From positions 88,289,912 to 88,353,911 of the forward strand of contig CM069436.1 of assembly GCA_035610365.1 (NCBI GenBank): 64,000 nt of DNA, in the 5' to 3' direction. Of the stretch, positions 47,679 through 55,491 are shown piece after piece. This DNA is from Aquatica leii. Lineage: Eukaryota > Arthropoda > Insecta > Coleoptera > Lampyridae. Position 1 is the first letter of the stretch; the number at the start of each line of letters is the position of its first letter. Position numbers and translations under genes: made by a program. The notes beneath the pieces were generated by a model. It was not told where the DNA came from, made no database searches, and worked only from the letters and a program-made list of their open reading frames with translations.

Positions 47679-47711
47679 AACGTTTCGTGTTTGCGATAAA
47701 CACTTCATCAG
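47679..47711 (-). ncRNA. Isolated hammerhead-like core
   Basis: On -, CTGATGA (47711-47705) is followed by one A, then GTGTTT, a loop ATCGC, AAACAC and GAAACGTT (47686-47679). Stem II is a perfect six-base pairing. It has the same single extra base after the core as the other copies here. No Penelope ORF is adjacent, so it may be a solo repeat remnant. Confidence 0.45.
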
Positions 47712-47958
47712 ACTGGCTCTACTGAGTAATAAAAAATTAAATAACAGATAAAACATGCGTTAAGACACGTAATATAACACCAGTCATATCGTGAAATTTA
47801 TTTTTTTTTGTCAAATTTGAGTTTTGTGCACGCTGATCAAACTCCAACTAGCAATGGATAGTATAAACTTTTATACCATTGCTGGTGTTGCCGTGACACT
47901 ACAGTTTGAACCGGAAGTACATGTGCCAGTAATAATCATAAAATAAGATGGATACGAC

Positions 47959-49095
47959 CAGTGTTGTGACGTATCTAGATACAAGTATCTAGATACAGTA
48001 TCCAGATACTTTTAGAGTATCTAGTTACATATCTAGATACACCGGACAAAATGTAACTGTATCTGTATCTAGATACATTTTTCGTAGTATCTGAGTGGTT
48101 TAGATACTTAGATACTTTTTCTTGCTCAAATTGTAAGTAGTAGTAAAATTTTTTTACTAAACACCATGGTAGTTTTTTCTGTCACTTCATCATGTACATT
48201 ACAATTTGAACTTGGAGACTTTGTATTCGGTGTTTTATGACTGCAATTCTTTCAGCGTCGCCAATTTTAGTGGAATTCTGCCAAATTTAGAGATTTTATG
48301 TAGTAGCGGGTATTTTGTGGGTATTATAAACTGTTGTGGTATTTTGGGGAAAACCGTGTATGAACTTACATTTTATATAATTTAGTATTACTTGAGAAAT
48401 GTGACGTGTTAGCATTTATGCCATCAAACCAAATTCATACTTTAAAAAAAAGAAAACAAATTTCAACTTTGTAGAACTATGAGTACAATATTATAGTCAT
48501 TATGGAACTTTTATAGTTTATGCAGGGAATCGCGACAAAGTCAATTGGCAACACTGAATTTCTTCATCAGCTCAAATAGAGCAAAGAAGTTGAGAAACTT
48601 TTTAGTGTTAGTTTATCTTTGGTGTTAGTAGTTTAATTATTACTATTAACTCTACGTCGAAATATAATGACGAGACATTTAACATGCTATTAACTTTAAA
48701 ACAATATAAGCTTTATTTGTAAATTTGTATTTTTTTATGTGGTTAAGGTTGATAAGATAATGTTTTGTTTAATACCCAGGCAGCACACTGACGTCATATG
48801 ACGACACTGACACGTCTTAATGAAGTCTTGTAATTTTGACGTCAATGAGACGTAATGTGCTGCCTGGGATACAGTTCTTGTGTTTTTAGCTGAAACAAAT
48901 AGACACTTTTTATTTTATTTCAAGATTTTGTTAAAAATGTATCTGACATGTATCTAGATACTCTCTTAAAGTATCTGTAACTGTATCTAGATACATTTTT
49001 TAAAAAAAGTATCTTATCTGTATCTAGATACAATTTATGAAAAGTATCTGTATCTGTATCTAGATACTAGAAAAAAAGTATCTGTTACAACACTG
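47959..49095. mobile_element. Non-autonomous hAT element with palindromic subterminal repeats
   Basis: 1137 bp, ends CAGTGTTGTGAC and GTTACAACACTG, with the 8-bp duplication GATACGAC on both sides (47951-47958 and 49096-49103). Within 170 bp of each end the 12-bp palindrome GTATCTAGATAC or close variants occurs many times (47971-48120 and 48955-49090). Such clusters are expected to be transposase-binding sites. The middle has no transposase frame, so it depends on a source not in this window. Confidence 0.88.
48775..48868. mobile_element. 94-bp MITE nested in the hAT element
   Basis: Starts CCCAGGCAGCACA and ends with its inverse TGTGCTGCCTGGG. Inner parts also pair (TGACGTCA, GACGTCA). The flanking ATA is shared (48772-48774 and 48869-48871). 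It is a compact hairpin. Confidence 0.7.
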
Positions 49096-49103
49096 GATAC
49101 GAC

Positions 49104-49879
49104 GTACTAGTTTTCCACTACCTAAATACCTTTTCACTATAGGTACTTCAAAAAGCATCTAATTCCTATAAAAGAATTGATCAATTACGTTACAAAAACG
49201 TAATTGTTATTTCCTGAGAATAACGTCGCAAAATTTTCGTCATCTTATTGGCCAAATTACAGTTTTTGACACAATCGCAAAAACTGTATGCCATTTTGTG
49301 TCACTATCGTTTTGTAACTTTTGTAGTTTCTTTGTATTATGTACAGTACCTACGTTTTACTAACGTAAAAATGATGTAACAAAAAGCGCCATCTGGTTGG
49401 CTGCGTACTTTAAATTGGATACAAAAATATTAAAAAATATCAATTACTGGAGAATCTTAGAGTTAGTAAAGGTTGAGGTTTAAGTTGGACGCAGTTCCAT
49501 AACCCCCATGCTAACATATCTTAAAAATTAAATTAAAAAACTTTAATGTCTAACTAGTATTAATTCACTGAAATAATATAGAAAATCATGAAGCTATAAT
49601 TATTCTATGTAGCTTTCGGAATTACGTTTTTGATAAAGTGTGATTCTATGTGAAGTCAATAGTTACTGAACGGTTGTTTTTAATTAGTTTTTGTATGTTT
49701 TTTGAATTTTTTTCGAAATTACTTAGTAATTTGTGATCTGGTTATACGCATACCGATTTTACTATATACAAAGCCATCTGGCGGTTGTACCGGGTATGCA
49801 ACAAATAACATCAAAGAATAACATAACCTAGTTTTTTAAAGAATTAAATGTCGTGCAATTTGGCTGTAGATAATTTAGA
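49104..49879. other. Intergenic; MTO1 upstream region
   Basis: No coding sequence. It contains a short inverted segment around 49170-49210 (CTATAAAAGAATTGATCAATT, ACGTTACAAAAACGT) and presumably the MTO1 promoter. I see no clear core promoter element. Confidence 0.35.
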
Positions 49880-52263
49880 ATGTTGAAAACAGTCAAGTTA
49901 ATTGATATCTTACATTTTCATAGAAAATTTTCGCATAGTAAAGTGTATGATGTGATAGTGGTTGGTGGTGGACATGCAGGTACAGAAGCTTGTGCTTCAG
50001 CAGCTCGAATGGGAGCTCAAACTCTTTTAGTTACACACAAAAAAGAAACTATAGGTATTAACTTATCCTTGATGTGCAAATATAACATTTTAATTCTAGG
50101 AGAAATGTCTTGCAATCCATCGTTTGGAGGTATCGGAAAAGGTCACCTAATGAAAGAAATTGATGCTTTAGATGGTGTTTGTGGAAGAATATGTGATTTA
50201 TCGGGTATTCAGTATAAAGTTTTAAATAAAAGGAAAGGACCTGCTGTATGGGGTCCTCGAGCTCAAATTGATAGATGTTTATACAAAAACCATTTACAAA
50301 ATGAACTTTTTAATTTTACACCAAATTTAGACATATTAGTTGGATCAGTCGAGAATTTACTCACAGAAAATGATAGAGGGTCTTATAAATGTTGTGGAAT
50401 TATATTAGGTATAGTATAAAAATCAATGATTCGATTATAAAGTAACTAATTTATAGATGATGGAACTAAGGTAAGTTCGAAGGCGATTGTATTGACTACT
50501 GGTACTTTCTTAAAGGCATATATTAACATAGGTTTAAAGAGAATTTCTGCCGGTAGACTTGGGGATAGCTCTTCTATTGGTATTGAAGTCTTTAACTTAA
50601 CTCAATTTCTAAGGTAATGTTTTAGGTTTAGCAAATACTTTGGATATGTTAGGATTAAGGTTAGGACGATTAAAAACTGGCACTCCTCCTCGATTAAAAT
50701 CTGAAACTGTTAATTTTCATGTTTGCGAAAAACATTTAGGTGATCCTATTCCTATGCCTTTTTCTTTTATGAATGATAAAGTATGGATTGAGGTAAGTTC
50801 ATGTACATGGAATAAAATATATTATTGAATGCCATGTGGGTTTAGCCAAATCAACAAGTTATTTGTTATTTAACACATACGACTACTGATATTGAAAGCA
50901 TTGTAAAAGACAACATACATTTAAGTCAGCATATAAAAGAAGAAATAAACGGACCCAGGTATTGTCCTAGCTTGGAAGCAAAAGTTTTAAGGTTTGGGGG
51001 CAGGCGACATCAAGTATGGTTAGAGCCAGAAGGATTGGATAATAACGTTATTTATCCAAATGGGTTATCTTGTACACTACCAGAAGATTTACAAGTGCAA
51101 TTAGTTCGCACTGTTCCAGGTTTGGAAAAAGCGGAATTTGTTAAACCTGGTTTGTATAAATTATAAGCTCTAAAAAAATCGATTAACAACTGAGGAAGTT
51201 TATTTTTTACTAAAAATCTAAAATTTTTAGCTTATGGAGTGGAATATGAATATGTAGATCCTCGTGAACTGAAAACCACTTTAGAGCTAAAAAAAGTCAA
51301 TGGATTATTTTTAGCGGGTCAAATAAATGGCACCACTGGTTATGAAGAAGCGGCAGCACAAGGTATTGTTGGTGGTGTCAATGCAGCTGCTCTTGTACTT
51401 TGTTCTTAATTGGATTGATCTTTTCACTGACACCATTACTTGCAGGCGTTAAATAAATCACCTTTAATCATAAGTCGCACCGAAGGATATATAGGAGTAT
51501 TAATCGATGACTTAACTACACAAGGTACATCTGAACCATATCGAATGTTCACAAGCAGAGCAGAATTTCGTCTTACTCTAAGACCTGATAATGCAGATCA
51601 AAGACTTACAGAAAAAGGATTTATTGTAGGTTGCGTTTCGAAGAAACGTTATGCAAAGATGAAGTATGTTCAAAATGAGTTAAGGGATGGTATTCAGATA
51701 TTGAAAGATATTAAAAAAACATCACGAACTTGGCGGAAATTGTTGCAAATTGATCCTTCACGTAGCAACGAGCAAAAATCGTAAGATTTTTTTTAGTAAG
51801 TCACGAATTTATATTGAACTTGATTTACAGAGCTTTTGACATGATGGCATATTCTAAAGACGAAGTAACGTTAGATATGTTAGGAAAAATTTGTCCACAA
51901 CTATTGAAGTATACATCAGATGTGATGATTGCACGGAGATTGAAAATTGAAGCCTTGTATGAAGCTGCGATTGCCGATCAAGTTGAAGATGTTGAGGAAA
52001 TGCGGCAGGACGAGGCGTTAATTCTACCCATTGATTTGGACTATACATCCAATGATTTGAACTTAAGCATTGAAGAAAAAGAAAAATTGTTGGCTGTGCA
52101 ACCACAGACAGTAAGTACTTTGGTACTAGTTAACCTTTTTTTAACATTTCATTTCTAGATTGGTGCTGCAAGTAGAATATCTGGTGTTACACCTTCTGCA
52201 GTTTTAAGATTATTGCGTTATGTTAAAAATAAGCCTTGTAATAAAAATGTTTACACGCCTTAA
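49880..52263 (+). CDS. MTO1: MTO1, mitochondrial tRNA wobble-uridine modification enzyme (MnmG family)
   Basis: Nine exons: 49880-50054, 50100-50408, 50457-50579, 50626-50792, 50846-51149, 51231-51394, 51446-51780, 51831-52110, 52159-52263. Every phase agrees and the total is 1962 nt (653 residues). An in-frame TAA 9 nt upstream supports the ATG. MTO1/MnmG is the FAD enzyme that, with GTPBP3/MnmE, installs the C5 modification on wobble uridine of mitochondrial tRNAs. The N-terminal 20 residues are basic and amphipathic, a plausible mitochondrial import signal. The FAD-binding [11 protein letters not shown] follows at about 27, then [16 protein letters not shown] with the catalytic-site Cys, [47 protein letters not shown] and [17 protein letters not shown]. 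The C-terminal helical domain contacts MnmE/tRNA ([13 protein letters not shown]). Confidence 0.95.
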
Positions 52264-52591
52264 TTAATAAGAGTTTGCTTTCTTGTTTCTATAAAATTCT
52301 GGTCAGTTCAGTCTATTCTCATTCAATTAAGACTTTTAAAACGCACAAATTTAAGCTTTCTACTACTTTCATAATACAATTTCTCATGGTTTTCTTTACA
52401 AATTTTTCGATCTTTTTTTTGTTAATTCTTTGATTAGATTTGATAATTCTTACGTTAAAAATTTATGTTTGTTATTTAGAGATATATTGTTTCCCTTTCA
52501 TTCATGGACCACGCCACTGTATCGAAGTTTAATTTTATTGTTGAATGAAATAGGAAATAATGTACCAATAAATATTTCAAAACATCAATAC

Positions 52592-53026
52592 TGAAACGTT
52601 CGAGAAGTTATTCGCAACTTCGAGAGCCTTCACGAGGTTTTCTACAACGTTCACCGAAGGATGTGCAACATACGGCAACGTTTTGCCAAAATGTATAAAT
52701 ACTGTGCAAACAAATCCGAGGTCAGTTATTTCCGTAATGCGAAGACGGCAGTTTTAAGAAGATTATTCAAGTCTAAATAAATAGGTCGTTATCGCGTGTG
52801 AGATAAATCTACTGTGAATAATCTGGTACGTGACTTTAACGTAAACAAGTGTCTGACTTTATCTTATCTTCGTGTCAGTGATAGCGCTATATATAAATTA
52901 TACTGTAAGTGTTTTTAATAAATATTATTAGATTTAATTAGTTCGGTTAGTTTAAACGTGTACTTATTTTTAGTATAAGTAAAAATAAATTAGTTTTAAT
53001 AATAGTAAATAATAATTTTCGATACA
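52592..53026 (+). repeat. Gypsy 5-prime LTR
   Basis: Starts TGAAACGTTCGAG and ends CGATACA. It shares AAGAAGATTATTCAAGT, TTATCTTATCTTC, GTAAGTGTTTTTA and AAATAAATTAG blocks with the solo LTR at 33928 and the 3-prime LTR at 58306. The first 150 bp is poorly alignable with the 3-prime LTR. TATAAAT lies near 52898 and at 52697. The next bases (53027 on) contain TGGTGGCACGG, a possible primer-binding site. Confidence 0.85.
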
Positions 53027-53118
53027 AGTGGTGGCACGGTGTCGGGTTCGCGATTTTTTGTGTAAATGCCATTAAGTAATCTAATATCGCTTTTTTTTTA
53101 TTATTCGTGGTTAAATTC

Positions 53119-54035
53119 ATGCCGGTGACGCGTTCGCAAGCAGTTAAAATCGATGCAAAGTTATTTGAATTTCTTGAATGGAAGAAAATTCTAGAAAAAT
53201 AGAAGAAAAATTGTTGGAAAATTCTAGAAGTTTAAAAGAAGAAATACGAACGAGCATAGAAACCCAAATTAAAATTGTTCAAGAGGAAACTCAAACAGAT
53301 ATGTTCAATTTAAAAGAAGAAATTAGCGAATCTGTGAAGCACAAAATAGAAGAAGTACAAGACAAATTAGAACAGAAGTTAAAAGAAAATTCAAGAACCA
53401 TACAAGACAAGCTAGAGAAAAAATTGAGAGAAAGAATACAACTGCTTGAAAAAAGAATGACCCAAATGAATTGTCACGAGAGAAGATTTAATAATGGACC
53501 ATCGTGAAGAAACCACTCACAATTTTAAAGTTGTTCCACCAAATTTTGATGGTAAACTATCATGGTCAACCTACTACAAGCAATTTGAAGCCGCAGCTAC
53601 AGCTAACGGTTGGAGCAGAAAGCGACGTCTTTAATAGTGTCCTTACGTAGAGAAGCGCTTGGAATTTTACAAACTGTTCCTGACCACCTACAAAAAAATT
53701 ACGAACTCTTAATTTCACGATTAGAAATGAGATATGGAGATGCTCATCTTCAACAAGTCTATCAGGCTCAAATTAAAAGTCGGGTTCAGACTCTCCGGTT
53801 AGCTGGACCGAAGACATTGGATGACACTTTGGTGCGTGCTTTGGAGTTTGAAGCAGCAAAACAAGCATCGCAACGAGACGGTCATAAACTCGGCTGTGCT
53901 GCAGAAGTACCCGCGGAGACACTGGAAAGCATAGCGCGACGAATACTTCGGGAAAGAGGAGTGACAACTTTAAACTGCGGTGAAATAGGCCATGTACGAA
54001 GGCATCGTACTAAACCTAAGAAGATGAGCGCTTGA
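53119..54035 (+). pseudogene. Gypsy Gag, frameshifted
   Basis: ATG at 53119 (MPVTRSQAVKIDAKLFEF) runs into a stop near 53200. An overlapping frame, 53178-53507, is a long Lys/Glu coiled coil (IQDKLEKKLRERIQLLEKRM). The capsid-like part is then split: FDGKLSWSTYYKQFEAAA (about 53550) and frame 53610-54035 with HLQKNYELLISRLEMRYGD. A zinc-knuckle remnant NCGEIGHVRRHR near 53980 lacks two of its three Cys. At least three shifts break it. Confidence 0.75.
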
Positions 54036-54039
54036 AAAT

Positions 54040-54336
54040 TTGGAACGAGGCGACCAAAAGAGACAAATGGTAATCTCGTCTAGTCGGGCTCAGGAGATTA
54101 CCATCCAAATGGCGTCGCCTAGAGAGCAATTGCATAGAATTTATTTCAATGGCAAGATCAATGGAAAAAGCGTCCAGTTACTGGTTGACACGCGAGCGAC
54201 GAAGATCATCATTCGTCCTAACATTTTATTGGAAAACGAGAAGACATCACCAGTAACAGTACGACTTCGAACGGCGACGGGCGAAAAAATACCTACTCAC
54301 GGACATGTCAAAGTAACTATTGGTTTGGGAAATTGA
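54040..54336 (+). pseudogene. Gypsy protease, altered triad and stop
   Basis: The retropepsin start reads LLVDTRATKIIIRPN. The expected D-T/S-G triad is D-T-R here, which should abolish activity. A TGA at 54334-54336 closes the frame, yet the same frame resumes with EEVILGMDVIKKYGF (54350 on), the flap and C-terminal strand. So one nonsense change separates it from the RT frame. Confidence 0.75.
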
Positions 54337-54369
54337 GTACTCGACATCACGGAAGAAGTTATCCTGGGA

Positions 54370-55491
54370 ATGGACGTGATAAAGAAGTATGGGTTCCATT
54401 TGGATATGAAGAACGATGTCTTGAAGACCGACAATGAAGAAATTCCTTTTCATTCGTCAGAGAAGGCAGCCATGCGAGTCTTATTGAGTGAAGACGTGAT
54501 ATTGCCTGCAAGGATGGAAAGTGTGATGATGGCACGCCTGGATGGAAATCTCCAGGAAGACTACACACGCGCGATTGAACCAATGGAGGGCGGCTTAGTT
54601 GAAAAGGGACTACTCGTTGGCAGAACTTTAGTACGAGTAAAAAAACACGATGCCAGTAAGGATCTTATGCCAGTAAGGATCTTAAACATCAACTCAGATC
54701 CTGTAACGTTGAAAAAGAAGACCGTAGTAGGCCAATGCACGCCAGTATCACAAATTGTGAGATGCGTGAAGTCGAACGAAGATACATCGCCGAAGAAGTG
54801 TCCACAACATCTACTGGACATTCTTATCACTAAATGCCAAAACCTCAGCCAAGATCAGCTGAATAAAGTTAAAGTGTTGATCCAAGAGTATCAAGATGTG
54901 TTCGCGCTGGATAGTGCTTCCAAAGGAAGAACTAACGTGGTGAAACATAAAATTAATACCGGAGACGCTCGGCTGATACGACAACATCCACGCATACTTC
55001 CTTTGGCGAAAAGAGAAGAAGTCGAACAAATAATTACGGATATTGAGAGAGAAGGCGTGATTGAACCTTCAAGTAGTCCATGGGCATCCCCAGTGGTACT
55101 CGTAAAGAAGAAGGATGGATCAACGAGGTTTTGCGTAGACTACAGGCAGCTAAACGACGTGACCAAAAAGGACAGCTACCCTTTACCCAGAATTGACGAT
55201 ACGCTAGACACCCTGTCAGGATCCCAGTGGTTTTCTACGTTAGATTTAAAGAGTGGATACTGGCAGGTAGAATTAGAACCCAAGGATCGTGAAAAAACAG
55301 CTTTTACGATCGGAAGTGGTTTGTGGCAGTTCACTGTAATGCCCTTCGGCCTGTGTAACGCTCCTGCAACGTTCGAGCGTTTGATGGAGACCATCTTGCG
55401 CGGATTGTCTTGGAAGACGTGCTTGGTTTACCTGGACGACGTGATCGTGGTTGGAAGGTCGTTTGAAGAGCACTTGAACAACTTGAAGTAG
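54370..55491 (+). pseudogene. Gypsy reverse transcriptase, one-base shift at its end
   Basis: 373 codons: linker, then SSPWASPVVLVKKKDGSTRF, CVDYRQLND, FSTLDLKSGYWQVEL, FTVMPFGLCNAPATFERLM and VYLDDVIVVG with both catalytic Asp. After EEHLNNLK a TAG appears where one base is missing; the next frame (from 55491) takes up the same protein at VFQRLRGANLKLSPKKC. Similar to the decayed copy at 32370-32720 but otherwise well kept. Confidence 0.88.
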
